Shown in pieces: positions 35,783 through 44,701 of a DNA stretch of 64,000 bases. The DNA is from Massilia kyonggiensis. GTDB lineage: Bacteria > Pseudomonadota > Gammaproteobacteria > Burkholderiales > Burkholderiaceae_D. The notes under the pieces are model-generated. The model was not told the DNA's origin, did not search any database, and worked only from the letters and a program-made list of their open reading frames with translations. Where the stretch lies: assembly GCF_024756235.1 (NCBI RefSeq), contig NZ_JANUGY010000002.1, positions 496,001 to 560,000 of the forward strand, written 5' to 3'. Both the position numbers and the translations under genes were made by a program. Every line of letters starts with the position of its first letter. Within the stretch, counting starts at the first letter, position 1.

Positions 35783-36688
35783 TTAATGGAGGAGCAGAGG
35801 GGCGATTGTCCGGATAATCTGGATGATGGCCGGTCCGAGCACGACCATGATAATCGACGGGAAAATGAACAGGACCAGCGGGAACAGCACCTTGGTCGGA
35901 ATCTTCGCCGCTTTTTCTTCCGCCCTGGTCTGGCGTTTGTGGCGCAAATCGTCGGAAAACACCCGTAGCGAATCGCCGATGCTCACGCCGAACCGGTCGG
36001 CCTGGGTCAGCATCGTCGCAAACGACGTCAATTCCTCGACGCCCGTGCGCAGCGCCAGGTTGCGCAGGGACGTCTCGCGCGTGCCGCCGGCGCGCATTTC
36101 GAGGTTCGTCAGCTGGAGCTCTTCGGCCAGGGCCGGGCTCCTGGTCTGTATTTCCTCGGCCACGCGCGTGAGCGCCGTGTCGATGCCCAGCCCGGCCTCG
36201 ACGCACACGAGCAGCAGGTCGGCGGCGTCGGGGAATCCTTCGAAGATGTCGCGCCTGCGCGCCCGCGCCGCCAGCGCCAGCGCGATGTTCGGCAGGTAGC
36301 AGCCGGCCGTTGCCGCGCCGACGACCCACAGCAGCAGCGTCATGCCCGTTGCCTCGTGCGACACGCGCAAGGCCAGGTACGCGGGCACGCCGGCGAGCGC
36401 CGGCAGCAGCGTCTTCAGGCCGAAAAACACGTGCGGCGCCTTCGGATGGCGGATGCCGGCGTTCATGAACCTGATGCGGATCGGCGACGTGTCCCAGTCG
36501 CCGGACGGCGTCGATAACCTGGCGAACGGCGTTACCGCGTCGGCGATCCGCTCGCGCCAGGCCGGCGCGGCCGGGGCGCCGGGCGTCAGCGCGTGCAGGC
36601 GCTGGTCGGTGCGGTCGGGGACCAGCCACAGGTACAGGCCGACACAGCCAAAGCTGACGGCGAGGAACACGACGATGGGCAGTAACAT
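35783..36688 (-). CDS. tadC: Tad pilus inner-membrane platform protein TadC
   Basis: A 301-residue membrane protein of the GspF/TadC family. An N-terminal helix (LLPIVVFLAVSFGCVGLYL) is followed by membrane helices around residues 90-150, the T2SSF domain signature FPDAADLLLVCVEAGLGIDTAL, and a C-terminal pair of helices ending in ILFIFPSII-like residues. It forms the assembly platform with TadB. The start at 36688 has AAGGAGAT upstream. It is the last gene of the 13-gene cluster and is convergent with the LuxR-type gene. Confidence 0.92.
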   Translation of the reverse strand: MLLPIVVFLAVSFGCVGLYLWLVPDRTDQRLHALTPGAPAAPAWRERIADAVTPFARLSTPSGDWDTSPIRIRFMNAGIRHPKAPHVFFGLKTLLPALAGVPAYLALRVSHEATGMTLLLWVVGAATAGCYLPNIALALAARARRRDIFEGFPDAADLLLVCVEAGLGIDTALTRVAEEIQTRSPALAEELQLTNLEMRAGGTRETSLRNLALRTGVEELTSFATMLTQADRFGVSIGDSLRVFSDDLRHKRQTRAEEKAAKIPTKVLFPLVLFIFPSIIMVVLGPAIIQIIRTIAPLLLH

Positions 36689-36699
36689 GGCGATCTCCT

Positions 36700-37689
36700 T
36701 CAGACACGGATACGGGTGATGCGGCTCAGGACGACGATGCCGAGCAACATCATGCACAGCAGGGCACGCAGGATGCCGACGCCGATGGGGTCGACCCACA
36801 GCGGCCGCATGAAGTCGGGATTGACCCAGTACAGCAGGGCGCCCAGCAGGAAGGGCAGCAGGGCCAGCGTCCAGGCGGACATCCGCCCTTCCGCCGACAG
36901 GACGCGCACGCGCGCGAGCAGTTTCAGGCGTTCGCGAATGAGCTTGCTCAGGTTGCCGATCACTTCCGCCAGGTTGCCGCCCGACTGCCGCTGGATCAGG
37001 ACGGCCACCGCGACGTACCGGTAATCCGTCAGCGGCACGCGCTCGCACAGGTTCGCCAGTGCCTGCTGCAGCGAGACGCCGAAGCTGACCTGCTCGTGCA
37101 CGAGCCGGAACTCGGCGGCAATCGGCTCCGGCATTTCATCGGCCAGCATCTGGATGCCCAGCGGCAGCGAGTGGCCGGCGCGCACGGCGCGCGTGATGAG
37201 GTCCAGCGCTTCCGGCAGCTGCTGCTCCAGCCGGCGCAGGCGGCGCCGGCGTGTCGCCGCCACGTGGCCCCAGGGCAGGGCGGCCAGCAGGCCCGCGAGG
37301 ACGAGGCGGAAGTACAGCGGCTGCGCGCCCATCGCGCCCAGCGCCAGCCCGGCGGCGCCGGCCGCGGCGCTGAGCAGCAGCAGGCGTGCGACGGTCCAGC
37401 GCAGGCCGGCCTGGTCGAGCAGGTTGTGCAGGGTCGACGTCAGGACGACGCCGCTCAGGATGCGCGCCACGAACGACAGCTCCGACAGGCGGCCCCGCTT
37501 CAGCAGCGGCCGGCGGGCCGGGCCGGCGGCCGTGTGGACGAGCTGGTCGAGGCGCCGCTGCAGCCGCATCGCCTCCGGGCCGCGGCGCGCGCGGTACAGC
37601 AGCCACATGCCCTCGATGAGCAGGACGACGGACACGAACACCAGCAGCAGGACCACGAGCAAGGCATGGCCGGACGGGTTCTCTGACAT
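36700..37689 (-). CDS. tadB: Tad pilus inner-membrane platform protein TadB
   Basis: A 329-residue TadB-type protein. One N-terminal helix (ALLVVLLLVFVSVVLLIEGMWLLY) precedes a basic loop, further helices, the T2SSF motif LPEALDLITRAVRAGHSLPLGIQMLADEM with FRLVHEQVSFGVSLQQAL, and C-terminal helices. It builds the platform on which Flp pilins are polymerised by TadA. The start at 37689 follows GAGGAGAG. It lies 10 bases after tadA and 11 before tadC. Confidence 0.92.
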   Translation of the reverse strand: MSENPSGHALLVVLLLVFVSVVLLIEGMWLLYRARRGPEAMRLQRRLDQLVHTAAGPARRPLLKRGRLSELSFVARILSGVVLTSTLHNLLDQAGLRWTVARLLLLSAAAGAAGLALGAMGAQPLYFRLVLAGLLAALPWGHVAATRRRRLRRLEQQLPEALDLITRAVRAGHSLPLGIQMLADEMPEPIAAEFRLVHEQVSFGVSLQQALANLCERVPLTDYRYVAVAVLIQRQSGGNLAEVIGNLSKLIRERLKLLARVRVLSAEGRMSAWTLALLPFLLGALLYWVNPDFMRPLWVDPIGVGILRALLCMMLLGIVVLSRITRIRV

Positions 37690-37699
37690 GGCGCTCTCC

Positions 37700-39052
37700 T
37701 CAGGCAAGACGGCGGGACGGATCGAACATGTGGTCGGGCAGGTGGACGCCGAACGCACGCAGCCGCTCCGCGAAACGGGGGCGCACGCCCGTCGCCTGGA
37801 AATACCCGATGATGCGGCCGTCGCCGTCGACGCCCGTCTGGTGGTAAGCAAAGATTTCCTGCATCGTGATCACGTCGCCTTCCATCCCCGTGATCTCCTG
37901 GATGCTCGTGACCTTGCGCCGACCGTCCGTCAGGCGCAGCGCCTGGATGACGACCGTGATGGCGGATGCGATCTGCTGGCGCGCCGCCTTGTGCGGCAGG
38001 TTCAGGTTGGCCATGCCGATCATGTTCTCCAGCCGCGACAGCGCGTCGCGCGGCGTGTTCGCGTGGATCGTCGTCAGCGAGCCCTCGTGGCCCGTGTTCA
38101 TGGCCTGCAGCATGTCGACCGCCTCGGCACCGCGCACCTCGCCGATGATGATGCGGTCCGGCCGCATCCGCAGGGCGTTCCTGACGAGGGCGCGCGCGGT
38201 GACCTCGCCCTTGCCCTCGATGTTCGGCGGCCGCGTTTCCAGGCGCACGACGTGCGGCTGCTGCAGCTGCAGTTCGGCCGCGTCCTCGATCGTCACGAGG
38301 CGCTCGGCTTCGGGGATGTAGCCGGACAGGATGTTCAGCAAGGTCGTCTTGCCGGCGCCCGTGCCGCCCGAGATCATCATGTTGACCTTCGCGCGGCTCA
38401 GGCCCTCGAGCATGCCGGCCATGTCTGGCGTGAGGCTGCGCATCTCGTCCACGAGGTTCGTCATCTTGAGCGGGATGTGCGCGAAACGGCGGATCGACAT
38501 CATCGGGCCGTCCAGCGCGACGGGCGGGATCACCGCATTCACGCGCGAGCCGTCGGGCAGGCGCGCGTCGACCATCGGGCTCGATTCGTCGATGCGGCGG
38601 CCGACGAGCGATACGATTTTATCGATGATGCGCATCAGGTGGCGGTCGTCCGTGAACGAGACGTCGGACAGTTCGAGCTTGCCGTGGCGTTCGACGTAGA
38701 CCTTGTCCCACGCATTGACGAGGATGTCGGAGACGGCCGGATCGGCCATCAGCAGTTCGAGCGGGCCGAAGCCCACCATCTCGTTCTGGATGTCGCGCAC
38801 GAGCATGCGCCGTTCGAGGCCGCTGATGGGCGTGTCCTCGTCCAGCAGCATGCCGTCGATCGCGGTGGCGATCTCCTGGCGCAGGCGGTCGGCCGGCAGG
38901 CTTTCCAGCACCGTGAGGTCGAACCGGTCGAGCAGCTTCAGGTGCATCTGCTCCTTCAGTTGTTTGTAGGCGTCGCGCAGGATGGCCTGCTGGGCACCGG
39001 TCCTGCCGGCATCCGCGGCGGCGGGCACGCTGAGTTTATCGCGCAGGGACAT
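37700..39052 (-). CDS. tadA: Tad pilus secretion ATPase TadA (CpaF)
   Basis: A 450-residue hexameric ATPase that powers Flp pilus assembly. The N-terminal domain is helical. The catalytic part has the Walker A loop GGTGAGKTT at about 228-236, the Asp box [10 protein letters not shown], the Walker B-like region [15 protein letters not shown], and the His box [15 protein letters not shown]. All are typical of the CpaF/TadA branch of type II/IV secretion ATPases. It is cytoplasmic, at the membrane with TadB/TadC. Confidence 0.96.
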   Translation of the reverse strand: MSLRDKLSVPAAADAGRTGAQQAILRDAYKQLKEQMHLKLLDRFDLTVLESLPADRLRQEIATAIDGMLLDEDTPISGLERRMLVRDIQNEMVGFGPLELLMADPAVSDILVNAWDKVYVERHGKLELSDVSFTDDRHLMRIIDKIVSLVGRRIDESSPMVDARLPDGSRVNAVIPPVALDGPMMSIRRFAHIPLKMTNLVDEMRSLTPDMAGMLEGLSRAKVNMMISGGTGAGKTTLLNILSGYIPEAERLVTIEDAAELQLQQPHVVRLETRPPNIEGKGEVTARALVRNALRMRPDRIIIGEVRGAEAVDMLQAMNTGHEGSLTTIHANTPRDALSRLENMIGMANLNLPHKAARQQIASAITVVIQALRLTDGRRKVTSIQEITGMEGDVITMQEIFAYHQTGVDGDGRIIGYFQATGVRPRFAERLRAFGVHLPDHMFDPSRRLA

Positions 39053-39071
39053 GGCATCCTCCGTCGTCGGG

Positions 39072-40223
39072 TCAGGCGCGGCGGAACAGGCGGTCGAACA
39101 ATCCCGCGGCAGGCGCGTCGGCGGCCGGCGCCATCGCGCCGCCCAGTTCCGACAGGCCGCGGATCACCCCGTGCTTGCGCTCCACCTGCACGAGCGGCAC
39201 GCCGTGGTTGATCGCCGTGCGCACCTGGCGCCAGCCGTTCGTGATCATGTGGATCTCGTGCGCGCCCAGGGTGCGCCGGATCTTGTCGAGCGTGATGTCG
39301 TCACGCTTGTCGTAGCGGTTCAGCAGCAGTTCGATCTTGTCCTTCGGGTAGTCGAGCGAGCGGAACACGGACAGCAGCTTGTCGGCATTGCGCAGGTGCG
39401 GCACGCTGGCCTGCAGCACGAGGAAGATCGACGCGGCCTGGTCCAGCGCCGTCATCAGCATGGCGTCGACGATGCGCGGCAGGTCGAGCAGGACGAAGTC
39501 GTACTGCGTGACGGCCAGCTTGAGGATGGCGTCGATGTGCTCCGGGCGGATGTCAGCGGCCTGGCCCGGTTCGTCCGGCGCCGCCAGGATGCTGTACGTG
39601 GGCGTGACCTTGATGGTGCTGGCCTGCAGCAGGGGCGCGTCGAGGCGGTTGATGTCGCGCGCCAGGTCCGTGATCGTGCTCGCCGCGCGGGTGTCCTGCA
39701 GGAAGCTGAGCGCGTCGCCGAACTGCAGGTTCAGGTCGATCAGCAGTACCTTGTGCGCCTGCGCCAGCTGGTAGCCGAAGTTCGTCGCGAGGAACGTCGT
39801 GCCGCTGCCGCCGCTCGTGCCGATGAAGGCGTGGATCTTGCCGTGGCTGGCCGTGCGCGCGGCCGACAGCTTCACGGCCGCGCGTTCGACGGCCGCCAGC
39901 AGGTCGCCGGGATGCACGGACGGCAGCACCTCGCGCACGCCGGCCCGCATGGCGTCGATCAGGAAGCCGGGCGCGCGCGCGGTGCACAGCAGCAGCACGG
40001 CCACGCCGGGGCATTGCAGGGTCGTGCGCTCGATCTGGGCGAAGTCGATCGCCTTGTCGTCGCGGCCGTCCAGCAGCAGCACGTCCGGCGCCAGCGCCTT
40101 GGCGAGCGTGCGCAGCTCGGCCGCGTTGCCGGCCGTGCTCATGACGTCGTGGCCCGTCACGGCCAGGATCGAGGCCGCCAGCTTGAGGAAGGCCTTGTCC
40201 TCGGAAACGATTACGATTTTCAT
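39072..40223 (-). CDS. tadZ: Tad pilus localisation protein TadZ (CpaE)
   Basis: A 383-residue two-domain protein. The N-terminal 125 residues form a receiver-like fold (IVIVSEDKAFL, DVLLLDGRDD), and the rest is a ParA/MinD-like ATPase. Its P-loop reads GTSGGSGTT and lacks the usual lysine of the KGGVGKT form, a known trait of the CpaE group. The protein normally marks the site of pilus assembly, often at a cell pole. It sits between the pseudopilin-like genes and tadA, as in other Tad clusters. Confidence 0.92.
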   Translation of the reverse strand: MKIVIVSEDKAFLKLAASILAVTGHDVMSTAGNAAELRTLAKALAPDVLLLDGRDDKAIDFAQIERTTLQCPGVAVLLLCTARAPGFLIDAMRAGVREVLPSVHPGDLLAAVERAAVKLSAARTASHGKIHAFIGTSGGSGTTFLATNFGYQLAQAHKVLLIDLNLQFGDALSFLQDTRAASTITDLARDINRLDAPLLQASTIKVTPTYSILAAPDEPGQAADIRPEHIDAILKLAVTQYDFVLLDLPRIVDAMLMTALDQAASIFLVLQASVPHLRNADKLLSVFRSLDYPKDKIELLLNRYDKRDDITLDKIRRTLGAHEIHMITNGWRQVRTAINHGVPLVQVERKHGVIRGLSELGGAMAPAADAPAAGLFDRLFRRA

Positions 40224-40239
40224 GGTGTCCTCTCGATGG

Positions 40240-40659
40240 CTAGCAGATCAGGGGGTTGTAGGTCATCATCTCGCGCGGGAGATACGTCGAGAAACCGGGC
40301 AGCATGACCACGGGCGTGGCGAGCAGGCTCGGAATGGGGGCGATCCAGCGGAATTGCAGGCCCGTGATCGCGACCGTGACGGATTCGCAGCTGCTCGCGT
40401 CGCAGCCGGCCGGTTGCCAGGCGACGTCGATGTCGGAGATCTGCGGCATCAAGCCCCGCATCGTCGCGAGGATCCGCGCCTTGTCGGTCGGATCCGCGCA
40501 CACGACGGCGTACCGGGCGCCGGCGCGGGCGGTCTCGTTGGCCACGTTCCACGTGTAGAGCAGGCGGGCAAAGTCGAGGATGCCCAGCAGGAAGCCGAGG
40601 AGCATGAGAAAGACGAGGGCGAATTCGACGCTGGTCGACCCTCTTTGTCGGGCGTTCAT
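40240..40659 (-). CDS. TadE-like pseudopilin
   Basis: A 139-residue protein with the TadE pattern: a short basic N-terminus with RGSTSVEFALVFLMLLGFLL, where a Glu follows the probable prepilin peptidase site, one transmembrane helix and an extracytoplasmic domain with four cysteines. Minor pseudopilins of this kind help start pilus growth. It overlaps the next upstream pseudopilin gene by four bases (ATGA). It could be TadE or TadF; the sequence does not separate these. Confidence 0.85.
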   Translation of the reverse strand: MNARQRGSTSVEFALVFLMLLGFLLGILDFARLLYTWNVANETARAGARYAVVCADPTDKARILATMRGLMPQISDIDVAWQPAGCDASSCESVTVAITGLQFRWIAPIPSLLATPVVMLPGFSTYLPREMMTYNPLIC

Positions 40660-41081
40660 GACGGGCTCCGCATCGTGGCCTGGATCGTCCCGAAGACGAT
40701 GTTGTTGAGTTTCATGCCGAAGACGTTCCCGGTCAGAGGCACGAACGTGAACCCGGTGACGCTGACGGTGACCGTGTTCATCACGGGGTAGCTGCCGGTC
40801 GTGCTCCAGACGGGATCGGGCACGTTGGACAGGGTCAGCCCGGAGATGAGCAGTGAGCCGGTGCCGTTCGGGTTGCCGTAAACAATGATGTTCTTGGCGC
40901 CGGCGATGCCCGTGCCCTGGGCGCGCACCGACAGGTAGCGCGCCGACTGCCGTACGGCTTTCGTGATCGTGTCGTACTGGTAGTAGGCGCGGCCGAATTC
41001 CGTCGTCAGGAACAGCAGCATGACGAGCATCGGCAGGACCAGGGCAAACTCGACGAGCGCAAGGCCTTTCTGGTTCTTCAT
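40656..41081 (-). CDS. TadE-like pseudopilin
   Basis: A 141-residue protein starting MKNQKGLALVEFALVLPMLVMLL, the TadE domain signature with a conserved Glu after the leader, followed by EFGRAYYQYDTITKAVRQSARYL and a beta-rich C-terminal region without cysteines. The start at 41081 (GGAG just upstream) is preferred over a longer frame that reads into the TadG-like gene. It is one of three pseudopilin-like genes in a row here. Confidence 0.87.
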   Translation of the reverse strand: MKNQKGLALVEFALVLPMLVMLLFLTTEFGRAYYQYDTITKAVRQSARYLSVRAQGTGIAGAKNIIVYGNPNGTGSLLISGLTLSNVPDPVWSTTGSYPVMNTVTVSVTGFTFVPLTGNVFGMKLNNIVFGTIQATMRSPS

Positions 41082-41091
41082 GGCGAACTCC

Positions 41092-42306
41092 TTAACGTAC
41101 GAGGACGGGCACGAGCGGCCCCGCGAGCCCGCCCGGGAGGCCGTTGGCGGTGCACGGGCTGGCCGCATCCGCTGCGTTGCCCAGGAATTCCAGCTGCACG
41201 TCGTCGAACGGCGAGGGAATCGGCTGCAGCATGAGCATGCAGGCGAAATCGATCACGTTGCTGCCGCCGTCGACGACCGGCACCACGACCAGCCGCCGGT
41301 TGCTGCCGTACTTTTTGAGGTCGCCGTTCGGTCCGCCCGTGGCGACCGTCTTGAACTGGTTGAGTTTGAGTCCGGTCAGGTTTTCGCAGGCACTGACCGA
41401 CGGGGCGCAGTTGGTGAAATTCTGGCGCTGATTGACGAAATCGTTGTAGGCATTGCTGCCAGCCTGCCAGGTGCCGGCCCTGGTATAGACGTAGCCGGTA
41501 AAATCGGGGCTCGCGACGTCCGGGCCGCTGTTGTTCTTGTAGATGCCGAAGCGTGTGTTCCAGGTGTCCGCGATCGTTCCCTGCACGCCGGGCGTGCCCA
41601 GCTTGCTGCCCACCCTGGTGCCGCAAAAGCCTTTCAGCTCCGCTTCGGTTTCCGAGGCGCTGGTGCTGCCGTCCAGGTTCGCCCAGCCGATCTGCCCGGC
41701 CGAGGCGGTCGTCTTGCTCAACAGCGTGACCCATTCGCCCTTGACGAATCCGTAATTCGGCTTGCTCCCGCCGGCCTTCGGTTTCATTGCGAGGGGCAGG
41801 GGGCAGGTCGACTGCGCCGGCGTGGTCGTCGCTTCCGCCAGGGCGGCGACGTCCATCGTCGCGTCGAACGCGGAGGAGCCGACCAGCAGGCCGGCCATGT
41901 GGACGAGATTCGTCGCCGTGTCGTGCTGGGTGTGGTTGCAACGCACGTAGCGCGCCGTCGCACTGGTGGCGCCCACGTCGTGGTTCTGGTCGCGGAACGT
42001 GATGTCGGCGGCCGTCACCTGGCCCTTGCCTTTCCAGGTGGCAGACTGCAGGTCGACTCGGTTCACGTTGCCGGCCGCGATGCCGGCATTGGTGGCCCGT
42101 GCCAGCGCATCGGGCTGGCCGTTCAATTCCTGCGCGGCGGCAAGGGCGCACGCGTCCATCGACGTTTGCAGTTCGGTCCGGACGATGAAGAGATGTCCGA
42201 GGTCGAGCGCGAGTCCCATGAAGCCGAGCAGCAGGAACAGCAGGAGCGCGACGGTGACGATGACCGCGCCCGCTTCGTTTCTCCTCTGTTTGATCAGGAA
42301 CCGCAT
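41092..42306 (-). CDS. TadG-like pilus assembly protein
   Basis: A 404-residue protein with a TadE/TadG-type N-terminus (RRNEAGAVIVTVALLLFLLLGFMGLALDLGHLF) that anchors it in the inner membrane, followed by the typical ELQTSMDACALAAAQELNG segment and a large periplasmic domain with several cysteines. TadG proteins act in Flp pilus biogenesis in an ill-defined way. It lies after the two pilin genes and before the two pseudopilin genes. Confidence 0.88.
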   Translation of the reverse strand: MRFLIKQRRNEAGAVIVTVALLLFLLLGFMGLALDLGHLFIVRTELQTSMDACALAAAQELNGQPDALARATNAGIAAGNVNRVDLQSATWKGKGQVTAADITFRDQNHDVGATSATARYVRCNHTQHDTATNLVHMAGLLVGSSAFDATMDVAALAEATTTPAQSTCPLPLAMKPKAGGSKPNYGFVKGEWVTLLSKTTASAGQIGWANLDGSTSASETEAELKGFCGTRVGSKLGTPGVQGTIADTWNTRFGIYKNNSGPDVASPDFTGYVYTRAGTWQAGSNAYNDFVNQRQNFTNCAPSVSACENLTGLKLNQFKTVATGGPNGDLKKYGSNRRLVVVPVVDGGSNVIDFACMLMLQPIPSPFDDVQLEFLGNAADAASPCTANGLPGGLAGPLVPVLVR

Positions 42307-42381
42307 GATCGTCCTTTCGTGCTCGTGATAAACGATGCCGTGGACGGCTCCGGACAGCGGAGCCGCCCGCGGCGGCCCGGT

Positions 42382-42582
42382 TCAGGTGCAGGTGCCGCTC
42401 AGGCAGGAGGCAATCCGCGTTGCCAGTGCCGAGAACGGGGAGGCACCGGCAATCTTGGCGAGGCCGATGGCCAGCGCGATCGACACGAGGGCGATGATGA
42501 GTCCGTATTCGACGACTTGCGAACCTTCTTCTTCGCGTGCAAAGTCGGCGGCCAGGGTTTTCATGGTGTGCAGGATGTCCAT
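42382..42582 (-). CDS. flp: Flp-type IVb pilin, second copy in transcript order
   Basis: A 66-residue prepilin: leader to G20, then mature SQVVEYGLIIALVSIALA with Glu at mature position 5 and Tyr at 6, the Flp hallmark. The mature protein is 46 residues and ends with C60 and C65 in SCLSGTCT, close enough for a disulfide loop. It is a near duplicate of the pilin at 42692-42892: only three mature residues differ (39, 47, 48). Confidence 0.94.
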   Translation of the reverse strand: MDILHTMKTLAADFAREEEGSQVVEYGLIIALVSIALAIGLAKIAGASPFSALATRIASCLSGTCT

Positions 42583-42691
42583 GTTGAAGTCCTTTCAATG
42601 ACTGGTTAGTGGAAAATCATGGGTCGAACGATGTCGGCCCCGTGCTGCCTCTGCTGCTGCTTCATATCGGAGCCGACGGCGCTCCGCATTC

Positions 42692-42892
42692 TCACGTGCA
42701 GGTGCCGCTCAGGCAGGAGGCGATTCGCGTCGCCAGTGCCGAGAACGGATCGCCGCCGGCGATCTTGGCGAGCCCCAGCGCCAGGGCGATCGAAACGAGG
42801 GCAATGATGAGTCCGTACTCGACGACCTGCGAACCGTCTTCCTCGCGTACGAAGCCGACGGCCAGGGCCGTCATGGTGTTGACGATGTCCAT
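42692..42892 (-). CDS. flp: Flp-type IVb pilin, first copy in transcript order
   Basis: A 66-residue prepilin with leader DGSQ-type cleavage after G20 and the same mature sequence as the next copy apart from L39, G47 and D48. The 20-residue leaders differ at eight positions. CpaA (45544-46131) is the expected leader peptidase. The two copies start 310 bases apart and share long runs of identical DNA at their 3' halves. Confidence 0.94.
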   Translation of the reverse strand: MDIVNTMTALAVGFVREEDGSQVVEYGLIIALVSIALALGLAKIAGGDPFSALATRIASCLSGTCT

Positions 42893-42941
42893 TTTTCTGG
42901 TGTCCTTTCATGTTGATGGTGAGTGAAACTGCTGGGCCGGC

Positions 42942-43235
42942 TCACCGGCCGCCGGAACCGCCGTTGCCGCCGCCGATCGCGCCGCCGATGTTGATCACGT
43001 TCACGACCGGCGGCGGTTCCTTGAACGAATCCTGGTAGCGCTTGATCGCTTCCTTCGCGGCGCGGCCGTCGATGCCCTTGACCTCGTCGGGGCGGGTGCC
43101 CGCGGCGGGATCGATCGTCATCGCCAGCCTGGCGTCGCGCACGGCCGCGCCGAGCTGCATGTCGTAGCGCGGGGTCGGGGTCTCCGCGCAACCGGCGGCC
43201 AGCAGTGCCAGTGCGCACACGGTGATCGTCTTCAT
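42942..43235 (-). CDS. Small lipoprotein of the Tad cluster
   Basis: A 97-residue lipoprotein (VCALALLAAGC lipobox) with a short conserved-looking middle (RYDMQLGAAVRDARLAMTIDPAAG, EAIKRYQDSFKEPPP) and a Gly-rich tail ending GGNGGSGGR. It overlaps the secretin gene by four bases and precedes the pilins. By position it may serve as pilotin or partner of the secretin, like RcpB or TadD in other clusters, but it is much shorter than TadD and has no TPR repeats. Confidence 0.8.
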   Translation of the reverse strand: MKTITVCALALLAAGCAETPTPRYDMQLGAAVRDARLAMTIDPAAGTRPDEVKGIDGRAAKEAIKRYQDSFKEPPPVVNVINIGGAIGGGNGGSGGR

Positions 43236-44674
43236 TTGTCGCTCCTTTCGAGGCTGCCGTTGAGGTACACGTCGGCGCGTGCCGGCGGCACGTGGTTGTC
43301 GGTGGGCAGGCGCGGCGCGGCGGCCATCGGCTTGACGAGGCGGGGCGTGACGACGAACATCAGCTCCGTCTGGTCTTTCTGGAATTCGCTGCTGCGGAAC
43401 AGCGCGCCCAGGACGGGGATCTCGCCCAGGCCGGGGAAGCGCTTGACTGTCTCCGTCGTGTTGTTCTTGATGAGCCCCGCGATCACGAAGCTCTGGCCGT
43501 CGTTCAGCTGGACCGTCGTGTCGGCGCGCCGCACCGTGAACGAGGGCAGCACCGAGGTCACCCCGTTGACCGACACGAACGGGTTGCCCGCCTGCGCCAG
43601 GTCGGACACCTCGGACACCATCTTGAGGTTGACGCGCGAGCCGCCCAGCACCGTCGGGGTGAACTTGATGCCGATGCCGAACTCCTTTTCTTCCAGCGTG
43701 ATCGTCGTGAAGCCGCCGGCGGCCGGATCGCGCGCGACGGGGATGAAGATCTTGCCGCCCGACAGGAAGCTGGCCTGCTGGCCGCTGACGGCCATGATGT
43801 TCGGCTCGGCCAGAACGCGCACGAGGCCGTCGTCCTTCTGGCCGTCGACCTGCAGCGTCGTGCTGCCGAGGCGCATCGCCCGGGCAAAGCCGCCGCCTTC
43901 GCTGAGGAAGTTCGACAGCAGCGAGAACGTGTCGGTGCCGCCATTGCGGCTGCGGGCGAGGCCGACGCTGGCCCCCAGTTTGTCGAGCAGCGTCTTGCTG
44001 ACTTCCGCGATCTTCACCTCGAGCATGACCTGCTGGGCGCCCGCGACGTGCAGCAGGTTCACGACCTTCTTGCCGTCGCCGTAGGACGCGGCCAGGGACA
44101 GCACCTGGTCGAGGACCGTGGCGTCGCTCACTTCGCCCGTCAGCACGAGGCTGTTTTCGGCGGCCTTGACGCGGATGCCGCGTTCGTCCGGCACGAGGTC
44201 GGCCAGCAGCGACTGCAGCGCTTCCGGATCGACGGTCACGACGATGTCCTTCAGGTGGCAGCGGCCCTCGGCATCCTGCAGGATCACGTTCATGGCGCCC
44301 GTCTTGCGGCCGAGGACGAACAGCTCCGTGGGGGCCAGCAGCGTGATGCGCACTTCAGATACGCCATCCTGTTCCGGCGCCGGGGCGGGCATGGCAGCCT
44401 GCTGCATGCCGGGCAGCGTGGGGGCGGCCGGCTGCGCCGCGGCGGCACGCTGGCCGGGCTGGGCGCCACCGACGGCCATGCGGATGACGGCGTAGGGCAG
44501 CATCACGACGGTCGATTTACCGAGCGTGACGTACGACGGCTTTTCGACCTGCGTGGCGGTGCACTGGCGCAGCGCGGCGGCATCGCGCCGGGCGGTTGCG
44601 GCGGACGTCGCGGCGGCGGCATTGGCGCAGCACAGCGCGGCGGCGGCGAGCGTGGTGAGGACGGTATGGCGCAC
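43232..44674 (-). CDS. cpaC: Tad pilus outer-membrane secretin RcpA (CpaC)
   Basis: A 480-residue secretin that forms the outer-membrane channel for the Flp pilus. It has a signal peptide, a BON-like/N0 region (residues about 45-215, including RGIRVKAAENSLVLTGEV), and the secretin core with EVKIAEVSK, a GIGIKFTPTVLGGSRVNLKMVSEVSDLA strand pair and the C-terminal VPGLGEIPVLGALF-type signature (here FPGLGEIPVLGALFRS). A Pro/Ala/Gln-rich insert lies around residues 70-100. It sits 27 bases after the cpaB homologue. Confidence 0.94.
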   Translation of the reverse strand: MRHTVLTTLAAAALCCANAAAATSAATARRDAAALRQCTATQVEKPSYVTLGKSTVVMLPYAVIRMAVGGAQPGQRAAAAQPAAPTLPGMQQAAMPAPAPEQDGVSEVRITLLAPTELFVLGRKTGAMNVILQDAEGRCHLKDIVVTVDPEALQSLLADLVPDERGIRVKAAENSLVLTGEVSDATVLDQVLSLAASYGDGKKVVNLLHVAGAQQVMLEVKIAEVSKTLLDKLGASVGLARSRNGGTDTFSLLSNFLSEGGGFARAMRLGSTTLQVDGQKDDGLVRVLAEPNIMAVSGQQASFLSGGKIFIPVARDPAAGGFTTITLEEKEFGIGIKFTPTVLGGSRVNLKMVSEVSDLAQAGNPFVSVNGVTSVLPSFTVRRADTTVQLNDGQSFVIAGLIKNNTTETVKRFPGLGEIPVLGALFRSSEFQKDQTELMFVVTPRLVKPMAAAPRLPTDNHVPPARADVYLNGSLERSDK

Positions 44675-44701
44675 GATGGACTCCTGTTGGCGTGGGGCGT
44701 T

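Larger units (their letters stand above)
42382..42892 (-). repeat. Tandem gene duplication of the Flp pilin
   Basis: Two 201-base pilin genes with 109 bases between them. The 3' halves (mature pilin) are almost identical in sequence, for example around 42385-42410 and 42695-42720, while the leaders and the spacer have diverged. Confidence 0.85.

Noticed and set aside
34975..35817. A 280-codon open frame overlapping the LuxR-type gene in another frame
   Set aside because: The LuxR domain motifs are in the 35066 frame, and the overlapping frame has no recognisable domain.
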